A DNA stretch of 64,000 nucleotides, from NCBI RefSeq assembly GCF_002215215.1, contig NZ_CP018632.1, positions 2,042,501 through 2,106,500 on the forward strand, read 5' to 3'. Source of the stretch: Granulosicoccus antarcticus IMCC3135 (lineage in GTDB: Bacteria; Pseudomonadota; Gammaproteobacteria; Granulosicoccales; Granulosicoccaceae). A program made the translations under genes and the position numbers. How positions within the stretch are numbered: position 1 is the stretch's first letter; every line of letters starts with the position of its first letter. The notes under the pieces are model-generated. The model saw only the letters and a program-made list of their open reading frames with translations, ran no database searches and was not told the origin of the DNA. Below are positions 18,557 to 26,696 of the stretch, one piece after another.

Positions 18557-19471
18557 ATGAACACACTTCGTGATCAATGGCCGTTAGCAAAAGATCTCCA
18601 CGTCTTTTTGACTGTTATTCGCAAGCAAAGCTTTGCAGCCGCAGCCGAAGAGCTGGGTGTCTCACCCGCCTATATCAGCAAGCGCATTCGTCTGTTGGAA
18701 GAGGCGTTGAATGCACGATTGTTTCACCGAACCAGCCGACGCTGCTCACTGACCGGTGATGGCGAGCTGGTCGAGCGTGGCGCAGTACAGATACTGGATG
18801 ACATGGATTCTCTGTTTGATACGCTGTCAACTGCGCGTCAGAGCCCACATGGCTTGCTGCATATCTGCAGTAGCTTTGGGTTCGGTCGAAACCATGTCGC
18901 ACCGGCGGTCGCGATGCTGGCCGAACAGTTTCCCGAACTTGAAATTCGGTTTGACGTCTTTGATCGAGTCGTTGACATCGTTGGCGAAGGGTTCGATCTG
19001 GAAATCAGGGTAGGCGACGACTTACCCGGTCAGCACATCAGCCGCCATCTTGTCTCGAACCAGCGAGTATTGTGCGCAGCCCCCGATTACCTCAAACGGC
19101 GTGGTACCCCGACGAGGCTGGACCAGCTTGCCGAGCACGATTGCCTGGTGATCAAGGAGCGCAACAATGCATTTGGCGTCTGGGACTTGCAAGGTAATGG
19201 CCATGCAGAGACGGTCCGCATCAACGGCCCTTTGTCATCGAACAATGGCGAGATCGTGCTGCAGTGGGCCTTGCACGGGCGCGGCATACTGCTGCGCTCG
19301 ATGTGGGATGTCGGACCGCTGCTGAAGCAGAAAAAACTGGTACGCGTACTCGATGACTATAGCCAGAGCGCCGATGTCTGGGCGGTCTATTCAACGCGCG
19401 TTGCGAACTCGGCGAAGCTGCGGGTTTGCCTGGAATTTTTCGAACAGCACTTCGGACGTATGGATGGGTGA
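18557..19471 (+). CDS. LysR family transcriptional regulator
   Basis: A regulator of about 304 residues. The N-terminal winged helix-turn-helix reads HVFLTVIRKQSFAAAAEELG then SPAYISKRIRLLEE, typical of LysR. The LRLF-type segment NARLFHRTSRR ends the DNA-binding domain. The remainder is a two-lobed effector domain. A GTG at 18548 in the same frame is an alternative start. It faces the dehalogenase-like/LeuC/LeuD operon from 150 bases away, so it very probably controls that operon in response to a pathway acid. The subfamily resembles regulators that act as single-gene divergent controllers of dehalogenases and oxidoreductases. Confidence 0.92.
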   Translation: MNTLRDQWPLAKDLHVFLTVIRKQSFAAAAEELGVSPAYISKRIRLLEEALNARLFHRTSRRCSLTGDGELVERGAVQILDDMDSLFDTLSTARQSPHGLLHICSSFGFGRNHVAPAVAMLAEQFPELEIRFDVFDRVVDIVGEGFDLEIRVGDDLPGQHISRHLVSNQRVLCAAPDYLKRRGTPTRLDQLAEHDCLVIKERNNAFGVWDLQGNGHAETVRINGPLSSNNGEIVLQWALHGRGILLRSMWDVGPLLKQKKLVRVLDDYSQSADVWAVYSTRVANSAKLRVCLEFFEQHFGRMDG

Positions 19472-19682
19472 TTGAACAAGGGGTTGCACGGTGTCTGGAG
19501 CGCCAGGGATGCTTGGCTAGAAATGAGCAAAACGATTATCTCAATAGATAAGGGCAGTGTCTGTGTTGGTGATTATGGCCTCCTGGCTATCGTATCCCTC
19601 CACCAGTGATTCGGCCATCTGTCACTGCTTTTATATTTCCGAGAAAACGTGAAATTTCCTGGCCTCGGCAGCTACGGACATA
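19472..19682. other. Intergenic, no gene seen
   Basis: About 210 bases between the LysR gene and the EAL remnant with no credible frame or structure. Confidence 0.4.
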
Positions 19683-19994
19683 TCAGGGCAAGAGCTAACA
19701 GGGTTCGAGGCATTGCCTGCGATGGGACAAACTGATCTGGCGAAAAAATTCAAGTCAGTCATTACCCAGTCTGGATTGAATCCCAAACGATTGGAAGTGG
19801 AAGTTACCGAATCGGTATTGATGCTAAATACGGACTCTGTGCTCAAAACCCTGTCCGAATTACGGGAGTTCTGTGTGAGCATCGCGATGGATGATTTTGG
19901 TACGGACTATTCCAGTTTGAGCCATCTCTCAGATGCAGGTTGCAAGTCGGCTCATGGCTACTATCTGATATCGTTACATGCGGTTTTTCGATGA
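19683..19994 (+). pseudogene. EAL (c-di-GMP phosphodiesterase) domain remnant
   Basis: From 19683 the frame reads SGQELTGFEAL, the EAL signature itself, then jumps within a few residues to a late part of the domain (NPKRLEVEVTESVLM, then IAMDDFGTDYSSLSHL). It jumps again to GCKSAHGYYLI, which matches the end-of-domain GC..AQGYY segment. Two in-frame internal deletions have therefore removed well over 100 residues, including most catalytic metal ligands. There is no plausible start or GGDEF partner. It is a decayed gene, not an active phosphodiesterase. Confidence 0.8.
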
Positions 19995-20232
19995 TTACTG
20001 ATGATAATTAATCACTTTAAGTAACCGTTCGAATAGGGCAGTCTTGCTCCTGCTTGCCATGAATCGGATCGAGAATCTGGGCGATTCTGTTACCCAAACA
20101 GAAGTCTGATGGCCTTGAAAAGGACGCTGTCCTCGTGCTCAAGCAACAACCATGTGCATTAATGTAGTGACAGTCGATTTGATCGTTGCTACGTTTTCGT
20201 TCACTGAGCATTGACTCAAAAAGGATAGTTCA

Positions 20233-21507
20233 ATGATCCAAGACAACCCGGTTCTCATCGCAGCAATCCGTGACCGCTTTGCCCATGTAGACAGCTGCCC
20301 TTTTCAGGGGCCACGCATCTATCTGGAGAACGGAGGCGGTGCTCTGACACTGAAATCAGTAGTTGAGACCTCGGCATTCTATGCCGCCATACCCGACAAT
20401 CAGGGAAGAGACAATCCGGCTGCTGCTGCGCTGTCCAGTACGATCGACAAGGCCAGGGCTGACTTGCGCCTGTTCATGAATCCTGCCTCGGGACAGTTCA
20501 TTGTTGGCGAGACCGGTACTGAACTGTTGTTTCGCATGATCCGCACCGCTTGCATCAACGCAGCAAAGGGCGCCAAGGTCATTGGTAGCTCAATCGAACA
20601 CCCTTCCAGCCGTAGCGCAGCCCAGCACTGGGCTACCGCGGCAGAAATGGAATACGTGAATGTGCCGCATGAGGATGCCACAGGGCTTGTCACTGCCGAG
20701 GCATACGCCTCTCACATGACACCGGATGTTGCTGTAGCCACCATCCTGCACGCATCGCCAGTTACCGGCATCGGTATGGATGTGGCCGCGATTGCCAAGG
20801 CGATCCGTGCAGTGTCGCCGGATTGTTTCATTATCGTCGATGGTATCCAGCATGCCGCGCACGGCCAGATGGACCTGCAGGCTTATGATGTTGACGGTTA
20901 TGCCATTTCGCCTTACAAAGTATTTTCGCGTCACGGTTATGGCATCGCCTGGATCTCCGATCGACTCGCCGGGTTGCCACACGAGTCGCTGAATGGTGGT
21001 CCAGCTCTGAACTGGGAATTAGGTACACGCGACACGGGCGCCTTTGCAACGATGTCCAACGTTGTCGATTACTTTGACTGGCTGGGAGGGGAAGTTTCGG
21101 AGCGAACCGAGCCTCGCCAACGTATCGAGGCGGCAGGCAGAGCGATTCACGCCTATGAAACCCACCTGACCAATGCATTGATTAGCGGTACCGCGAACCT
21201 GCCCGGGCTTCAAGACATGAGCGAGGTCACCATTCTTGCGGGAGTAGATAATGCGAGTCGTGAAGGCACCGTGTCTTTCGTGGTTGACGGCTTGGCATCT
21301 ACAGATGTTGTGGAATTCTTGAAGAAGCAGGGAATTCGCACTCATACCCGCAAGGCGGACCACTACAGTGGCAATATTCTGGTTCCTCTGAACCTGCCCG
21401 ATTGCATACGTGTTTCCATGTGTCACTACAACACGACGGATGAAGTGGCTCAGGCCTTGAGAGCGATCAGGGAGATCATCAGTAGCAAACCACAGTTGGC
21501 TTCTTGA
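20233..21507 (+). CDS. Class V aminotransferase-fold PLP enzyme (cysteine desulfurase/isomerase-like)
   Basis: A 424-residue fold-type I PLP enzyme. The N-terminus has the YLENGGGALTL motif common to this class. GETGTELLFRMIRTA gives the phosphate-binding loop, SSIEHPSSRSAA the His that stacks on PLP, VDGIQHAAHGQMDL the Asp that binds the pyridine nitrogen, and DGYAISPYKVFSRHGYG the Schiff-base Lys. AAAGGAT precedes the ATG. It lies about 90 bases upstream of pxpBCA, so it may process an amino acid linked to 5-oxoproline metabolism. Members of this class include desulfurases, lyases and transaminases, and the sequence alone does not tell them apart. Confidence 0.85.
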   Translation: MIQDNPVLIAAIRDRFAHVDSCPFQGPRIYLENGGGALTLKSVVETSAFYAAIPDNQGRDNPAAAALSSTIDKARADLRLFMNPASGQFIVGETGTELLFRMIRTACINAAKGAKVIGSSIEHPSSRSAAQHWATAAEMEYVNVPHEDATGLVTAEAYASHMTPDVAVATILHASPVTGIGMDVAAIAKAIRAVSPDCFIIVDGIQHAAHGQMDLQAYDVDGYAISPYKVFSRHGYGIAWISDRLAGLPHESLNGGPALNWELGTRDTGAFATMSNVVDYFDWLGGEVSERTEPRQRIEAAGRAIHAYETHLTNALISGTANLPGLQDMSEVTILAGVDNASREGTVSFVVDGLASTDVVEFLKKQGIRTHTRKADHYSGNILVPLNLPDCIRVSMCHYNTTDEVAQALRAIREIISSKPQLAS

Positions 21508-21598
21508 AGTGACATTTAAGACAGTTCAGGATCGCAGAATGAACATCTTGAGCGTCCTGCATTATCGAAATTGTCCTGTTTGGTGCGTCACGGACTGA

Positions 21599-22249
21599 AT
21601 GATGAAAATCCCTTTGATCAATATGTCCAGACTCGGCGAATATGGCTTGCTGTTTCAGAGTGAGGGCCCGCTCAGTCTGGATATACAAGGGCGTTTTTGG
21701 GCTCTGGATTTGCAATGTCGAGAGATTCAGGGGGTCGACGAACTTGTCCTGGGAATGCACAGTTTGCTGTTGTGCCTGTCACCAGGGGCAGATCCGGAAA
21801 ATATCCGTCTGCAAGTCCTGCAACAGTGGCGATCAATCAGTTCGATGCCACCCAATGAGACGATAGTGGATATCCCTGTGATCTATGACGGGGAGGATCT
21901 GATTGAAATTGCGGATCAGAAATCCATGACTGTTGAAGACATCGTGCGGCTCCATACGCATGCGGAGTACACCGTTTTCGCGCTGGGAAGTCAGCCCGGC
22001 TTCCCTTATCTGGGAGGTCTGGATGAGCGTCTTGCCGTACCACGGCGCTCTGAGCCTCGGGTACGGGTCGAGGCTGGTAGCGTGGTTATAGGGGGAACCC
22101 AAACAGGCGTCATTTCACGTACCTCTCCCTCTGGCTGGCACATCATTGGGCATACCCAGACGGAACTTTTTGATATCAACAAAGCTAGGCCTGCCTTGCT
22201 ATCCCCCGGTGACAGGATTCGGTTTGTCACAGCGACGGTGGACAAGTGA
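21599..22249 (+). CDS. pxpB: 5-oxoprolinase subunit PxpB (KipI family)
   Basis: A 216-residue cytosolic subunit of the ATP-dependent 5-oxoprolinase PxpABC, which opens 5-oxo-L-proline to glutamate. It shows the family landmarks: EYGLLFQ opening, the conserved HTHAEYTVFALGSQPGFPYLGGL block around residue 120, and RTSPSGWHIIGHT near the C-terminus. Its stop overlaps the pxpC GTG start (GTGA). KipI of Bacillus also binds and inhibits a sporulation kinase, but the pxpB-pxpC-pxpA order here fits the metabolic enzyme. Two consecutive ATG codons occur at the start. Confidence 0.93.
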   Translation: MMKIPLINMSRLGEYGLLFQSEGPLSLDIQGRFWALDLQCREIQGVDELVLGMHSLLLCLSPGADPENIRLQVLQQWRSISSMPPNETIVDIPVIYDGEDLIEIADQKSMTVEDIVRLHTHAEYTVFALGSQPGFPYLGGLDERLAVPRRSEPRVRVEAGSVVIGGTQTGVISRTSPSGWHIIGHTQTELFDINKARPALLSPGDRIRFVTATVDK

Positions 22250-23232
22250 TCGAAATCATCACACCAGGCTTCTACTCCTCGGTTCAGGACAAGGGGCGGT
22301 TCGGGTACCGGTCAGCGGGCGTTGGTTGTTGTGGTGCCATGGATTCACAGGCGCTTGCCATCGGTAATGCAGCGCTGGGTAATACACCTGATGCCGCAGC
22401 GATAGAATTTACCCTTGGCGGTTTTGAGATCGAGGCGAAGAGTGATATCACTATCTGCCTTGCGGGAGCTCCGGTAGATGCTCAGGTAGATGGCAAACCG
22501 ATATTTCGTTGGTGGCTGCAGACCGTTTTAAAGGGGCAGCGGCTGAAGGCAGGAAGATGCCAATCTGGAATGCGGGTTTATCTGTGCGTGCTTGGTGGTA
22601 TTGAAGTACCGCTTGTACTTGGCTCCAGGTCGACCGACCTCAAAGGGCAATTTGGCGGAGTCGAAGGGCGGTTGCTCAAGCGCGGAGACCAACTGAGCAT
22701 CGGCACTAACCCTAAGGGGGGCAACGCCACAAGTATTGGCATAAGCCCTCGAGGCTTTCCTGATCTCTGGCGAGACTTGAACGAAACGCCCACGCTGCGA
22801 TTTGTTCCGGCCAGCGAGTGGGGTGATCTTGACGCGAATAATCAGGCCGAGTTTCTCACCAGTGACTGGCAAATCACGCCAGCCAGCAACCGCGTTGGTT
22901 ATCGGCTCTCGGGGCCGGAATTACGACCTGAAACTCCACGTGAAATGCTGTCACACGGCATATTGCCGGGCACTATCCAGCTGCCACCGTCGGGGCAACC
23001 GGTGGTTCAGCTGATGGATGCGAACACCGCGGGTGGCTATCCCAAGCTAGGCAAGATCATTGATGCGGACTTGCCGGTTCTGGCGCAGATACCGTTGGGG
23101 GAAACTATCCGCTTTCAGTCTTGCACTATCGAAGAGGCCACGACAGCGCAAGATAGACAGCATCTGCAAACAGAGAGCATACGGCGCCTGATGACGATGG
23201 CCCATGGGCGTTGCCAGAGAGAGATAAATTGA
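22246..23232 (+). CDS. pxpC: 5-oxoprolinase subunit PxpC (KipA, biotin-dependent carboxyltransferase-like)
   Basis: A 328-residue protein of the KipA/urea amidolyase carboxyltransferase-like family. It starts at a GTG overlapping the pxpB stop. Typical segments are IITPGFYSSVQDKGRFGYRS at the N-terminus, the MDSQALAIGNAALGN block and, later, SNRVGYRLSGPEL and SHGILPGTIQLPPSGQP, followed by DANTAGGYPKLGKII. Together with PxpB it phosphorylates or activates 5-oxoproline for ring opening with PxpA. The stop overlaps the TTG start of pxpA. Confidence 0.93.
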   Translation: MIEIITPGFYSSVQDKGRFGYRSAGVGCCGAMDSQALAIGNAALGNTPDAAAIEFTLGGFEIEAKSDITICLAGAPVDAQVDGKPIFRWWLQTVLKGQRLKAGRCQSGMRVYLCVLGGIEVPLVLGSRSTDLKGQFGGVEGRLLKRGDQLSIGTNPKGGNATSIGISPRGFPDLWRDLNETPTLRFVPASEWGDLDANNQAEFLTSDWQITPASNRVGYRLSGPELRPETPREMLSHGILPGTIQLPPSGQPVVQLMDANTAGGYPKLGKIIDADLPVLAQIPLGETIRFQSCTIEEATTAQDRQHLQTESIRRLMTMAHGRCQREIN

Positions 23233-23990
23233 AAACCATTGATGTCAACTCCGATCTTGGGGAAGGCTTTGGCCCATACAACATCGCCCCGGATGAACAG
23301 ATTTTTCCACTGGTCACGTCGGCAAACATTGCTTGTGGAGCTCACGCCGGCGATCCGCTGGTGATGGCTCGGGCTGTGGGGCTTGCATCCGAACACAAAG
23401 TTCGGGTTGGAGGGCATGTGGGCTACCCGGATCGAAACGGCTTTGGGCGGCGTGCCATGACGATGTCACTGAAGGAGCTGGAACTGGAAACCATTTCGCA
23501 ACTGGGAGCACTGCGTGCGATAGCCGAACATGGTGGACAGATGATGACGCATGCCAATTTTCATGGAGCATTAGGCAACCTGTCGTTTGTCGATGCTGAT
23601 GTTGCGCGCACATTGATTCTGGCAATGAAATCCTTCGACCCCGAGCTCAAGTTCATAGGCTTGCCGCATACCGAGGCTGCTTATGCTGCCGAGAATGCCG
23701 GTATTGAAATTATCCGCTCATTCCTGGCAGATCGTGGTTATATGGCAGTGGGCAAGCTGGCACCGCGCGGTACTGAATCCGCCCTGATCAGCGATCTGGA
23801 AATGGTGGAGTTACGGGTGGCTCAGACCTTGTCGAGTGGGAAGCTTCGGCTTATCGACGGACGAGAAATACCGTGTGAGTTTGATTCTGTTCTGGTGCAT
23901 AGCGATACCCCAGGTAGCGTCGGTCTTGCACATGCAATCAGGGCCGGGATTGCGACAGCCGGACTGGCGATTGCACCCTATCAACTGTGA
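23229..23990 (+). CDS. pxpA: 5-oxoprolinase subunit PxpA (LamB/YcsF family)
   Basis: A 253-residue member of the LamB/YcsF family, a TIM-barrel-like deacetylase relative. The start is a TTG at 23229 that overlaps the pxpC stop (TTGA) and follows GAGAGAG; the product then begins with the family hallmark DVNSDLGEGFG. ANIACGAHAGDP, VGGHVGYPDRNGFGRR and GNLSF follow, with a late VLVHSDTPG. A slightly longer frame from 23211 also starts with TTG but would overlap pxpC more. All three subunits of 5-oxoprolinase are thus present and coupled. Confidence 0.93.
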   Translation: MKTIDVNSDLGEGFGPYNIAPDEQIFPLVTSANIACGAHAGDPLVMARAVGLASEHKVRVGGHVGYPDRNGFGRRAMTMSLKELELETISQLGALRAIAEHGGQMMTHANFHGALGNLSFVDADVARTLILAMKSFDPELKFIGLPHTEAAYAAENAGIEIIRSFLADRGYMAVGKLAPRGTESALISDLEMVELRVAQTLSSGKLRLIDGREIPCEFDSVLVHSDTPGSVGLAHAIRAGIATAGLAIAPYQL

Positions 23991-24003
23991 TCTGGGGAAG
24001 TAA

Positions 24004-24075
24004 CATTCCACACAAGCATCTCAAATTGAGGAAAAATGTGCCATGGTGGAATGAGAACCATTGGTTTTGAGATGC
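24004..24075 (+). promoter_or_regulatory. Two interleaved inverted repeats (pseudoknot-like leader) before lysR
   Basis: CATTCCAC (24004-24011) pairs perfectly with GTGGAATG (24046-24053). GCATCTCAAA (24016-24025) pairs perfectly with TTTGAGATGC (24066-24075). The arms alternate, giving the topology of an H-type pseudoknot. The last arm ends four bases before the ATG at 24080 and covers the only GAG that could serve as ribosome site. The same dyads could instead be DNA operators for LysR. Confidence 0.45.
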
Positions 24076-24079
24076 GGGC

Positions 24080-24988
24080 ATGAACACACGGATTACTCTG
24101 AAGCAGCTTGAAACGCTGTACTGGATTGCTGAATTAGGCACGTTTGAACGTGCCGCCGCCCATCTGTGCACCACGCAATCGGCCATCTCCAAGCGTGTAC
24201 AAGAGCTTGAACGGGGATCCCGGATAGAGATATTCGATCGCAGTTTACGGGGTGCCAGATTGACAGCGCGCGGTGAGCAACTTTTCGAGCTGGCCAAGCA
24301 GATTCTCCAGCTTCACGATCAGATTGTCGAGGTCCAGCAAGGGGACTCAAGCCAGCCAAAATCGCTGCGTATCGGAGTAACAGAGCTGACGACCATCACC
24401 TGGCTGCCGCAGCTGATTTCGGCCATAAAAGAGCAGTACAGCAATGTCAGAATCTATCCGAAAGTGGATATGGCAAGAGCGCTTTTCAATGATCTGGAGC
24501 AGAGTCAGCTTGACCTGATTGTCATTCCCGAGACATTCACCTTGCCTGAATTTTCCTCCATAGCCGTTGCAGATGTGCAGAACTACTGGATGGCAAAGAA
24601 AGGACTTGTCAATCTCCCCAGACCTATCAGGCACAGGGAGCTGGCCCAGTACCCCGTTCTGGTTCAGGGGCACTCATCAGGGTCGGGGATGTATCTCAAT
24701 AAATGGCTCAAGGAGCGCGGTGTGGTTTTCCAGGAAACCCTGGTTTGCGACTCCATGACCGCGCTGCTCGGTTTAACTGTGGCCGGGCTTGGTGTTGCGT
24801 ATCTGCCTTACGAATTTTGTCAAAGACTTGAAGAATCCGGGAAACTCGAAGTCATTGAAACAGAGACCTCCTTGCCGCCGGTACCCTATGTGGCCATGTA
24901 TCGAGGTGATAGGCCGCATACGTTTGTTCACGAAATTGCCGAGCTTGTGAAGCTGCATTGCGATTTTGGCAAGAACTATCAAATCTAG
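24080..24988 (+). CDS. LysR family transcriptional regulator
   Basis: A 302-residue LysR regulator. The helix-turn-helix reads LKQLETLYWIAELGTFERAA then TTQSAISKRVQELE, and the DNA-binding part ends in EIFDRSLRGARLTARG. The effector domain follows with LRIGVTELTTITWLPQLI. It lies between pxpA and the TRAP genes, all on the same strand, and probably regulates one or both in response to an oxoproline- or amino-acid-type ligand. The leader carries two interleaved inverted repeats, described separately, that may regulate it. Confidence 0.92.
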   Translation: MNTRITLKQLETLYWIAELGTFERAAAHLCTTQSAISKRVQELERGSRIEIFDRSLRGARLTARGEQLFELAKQILQLHDQIVEVQQGDSSQPKSLRIGVTELTTITWLPQLISAIKEQYSNVRIYPKVDMARALFNDLEQSQLDLIVIPETFTLPEFSSIAVADVQNYWMAKKGLVNLPRPIRHRELAQYPVLVQGHSSGSGMYLNKWLKERGVVFQETLVCDSMTALLGLTVAGLGVAYLPYEFCQRLEESGKLEVIETETSLPPVPYVAMYRGDRPHTFVHEIAELVKLHCDFGKNYQI

Positions 24989-25151
24989 TAGTCTTTAGGG
25001 ATTTTTCACGATCCCTTAGTGCTGAAATGATTAAAGCATTCTAAACAGGAATGTAATTTAACGAAATTATATCGCTTTCTCTTGTACTGCCAATACCTGA
25101 CCATGCATGAGGCAGATGTGTATTTGGCAACAATTCTGAAGGAGAGACGAC

Positions 25152-26117
25152 ATGATGTTTCGTTCAATCGCGGCGCTGATGATAGCAACTTCACCAGCCA
25201 TGGCTGATAACTGGGATTTGCCAATGGCTTGGCCAGATGGCAACTTCATTACAACCAGTGCAGGAACTTTTGCTGACGAAGTCAGGGTCTCGACGGATGG
25301 GCGCGTCGATATCACCATTCATCCTGGTGGCTCTCTGGGTTTCAAGGGGCCTGAAATGCTTGGGGCGGTTCGGGATGGCCTGGTGCCGATTGCAGATGTG
25401 TTCCTTCCGCAGCAAATCGGGGATGAGCCCTTGCTTGGTCTGCCAGGCTTACCGTTCATGTTTCCATCGTTTGATGCGCTTGAATCGTTCGACAGTTTTT
25501 TTCGTGAAGACCTTGATGAAATCATGGCAAGCCACAATCAGAAGGTCCTTTTTACGATCCCCTGGCCGGCTCCACAGGTTTGGGTCGATAAGGAAATAAC
25601 CGATATCGAGTCACTGGCAGGCATTCGCGTGCGAACCTACGACAAGACATCAACTGAAGTCTATGGTGCGGCAGGCATGACTCCGGTTCAGTTGCCATGG
25701 GGGGAAGTCATTCCGTCTCTGGCATCCGGTGCCATTGAAGGTGTCGTCACCTCATCATCATCCGCTGTTGATGGGTCGTTCTGGGAATTCCTGTCGTACG
25801 GATACCCGACGGCGCACTCCTGGAACCTGGATGCCATGACCGTTAACCTGGATAGCTGGAATGCTTTGAGTGATGAAGACCAGGCGAGCATCTCGAAAAT
25901 CGCCTCGGATCTTCAACCTGCATTCTGGCAAGCAGCACGCGCTGAAGATGCGCAAAGAATGGCGACACTGGCTGAGAAGGGCATGACACTGGGTACTGTG
26001 TCTGCCGAGCTTCATGAGGCGCTTGTGAGCAAGGCTGAACCATTGCGTGCAGAAGCCATAGAGAAGCTTGGTGACAAGGGCAAAGCAATCTACGAAGCCT
26101 ATCTCGCTACCCAGTAG
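25152..26117 (+). CDS. TRAP transporter substrate-binding protein (DctP family)
   Basis: A 321-residue periplasmic binding protein. A short signal peptide (FRSIAALMIATSPAMA) precedes the mature start at DNWDLPMAWP. Family landmarks are FADEVRVSTDGRVDITIHPGGSLG, the GLPGLPFMF segment and GIRVRTYDKTSTEVYGAAGMTP, where the Arg usually clamps the ligand carboxylate. SLASGAIEGVVTSSSSAVDG and SYGYPTAHSW follow. GAAGGAGAGACG precedes the ATG. It delivers a carboxylate, perhaps 5-oxoproline given the pxp genes nearby, to the DctQM permease encoded next. Confidence 0.92.
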   Translation: MMFRSIAALMIATSPAMADNWDLPMAWPDGNFITTSAGTFADEVRVSTDGRVDITIHPGGSLGFKGPEMLGAVRDGLVPIADVFLPQQIGDEPLLGLPGLPFMFPSFDALESFDSFFREDLDEIMASHNQKVLFTIPWPAPQVWVDKEITDIESLAGIRVRTYDKTSTEVYGAAGMTPVQLPWGEVIPSLASGAIEGVVTSSSSAVDGSFWEFLSYGYPTAHSWNLDAMTVNLDSWNALSDEDQASISKIASDLQPAFWQAARAEDAQRMATLAEKGMTLGTVSAELHEALVSKAEPLRAEAIEKLGDKGKAIYEAYLATQ

Positions 26118-26177
26118 TGGCGCTGAAGATTCATTGCGGCTCGAATCCTGAGCCGCGATCACAAAGGACAAGGGCGA

Positions 26178-26663
26178 ATGATCACTGCCATGGATAGAGT
26201 CTCCAGGTGCCTGTCAATGTTGTCAGGCATTGCCCTGGGATGTGTTGCTCTGCTTATTGTGCTCGAAATTATCTTGAGAAATTTCTTTGATATAAGCCTG
26301 CATTTTCTCTGGGAGATCGGAGTTTTTGTCCATATGGGAGCTGTCTTTCTCGGACTGGCCTGGACGCTTCGTACAGGCGGGCATATTCGTGTGACTTGGC
26401 TGAAAGCGGTTTTCCCACGCGGGGCAGAGTGGCTTGCCTTATTGATAGGGTTCGCGATTTCAGCGTATGTCAGCTTCGCCTTGATCAAACTGGCTTGGTC
26501 CTATTTTCTGTCAGGTCGGACCAGCGGTTCAATAACGGATACGCCTTTGATGTATCCGGCAGCAGTTATTGCATTTGGCGCATCGTTTATGAGCTTGCAG
26601 ATTCTCCTCCGAGCGTTGTCTCTGGCAAGAGGACTGCCCGAAGAAATCGATCCTGCCGCGTAG
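26178..26663 (+). CDS. TRAP transporter small permease (DctQ family)
   Basis: A 161-residue membrane protein with four hydrophobic segments (near residues 15-35, 48-65, 90-110 and 130-150). The FLWEIGVFVHMGAVFLG stretch with conserved aromatic and acidic residues is typical of DctQ. It lies between DctP and DctM genes in the standard order and starts at ATG 26178. It joins DctM to form the sodium-driven uptake complex. Confidence 0.9.
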   Translation: MITAMDRVSRCLSMLSGIALGCVALLIVLEIILRNFFDISLHFLWEIGVFVHMGAVFLGLAWTLRTGGHIRVTWLKAVFPRGAEWLALLIGFAISAYVSFALIKLAWSYFLSGRTSGSITDTPLMYPAAVIAFGASFMSLQILLRALSLARGLPEEIDPAA

Positions 26664-26696
26664 TTTCGAACGCCCTGAGACTGGACAGACATCATT

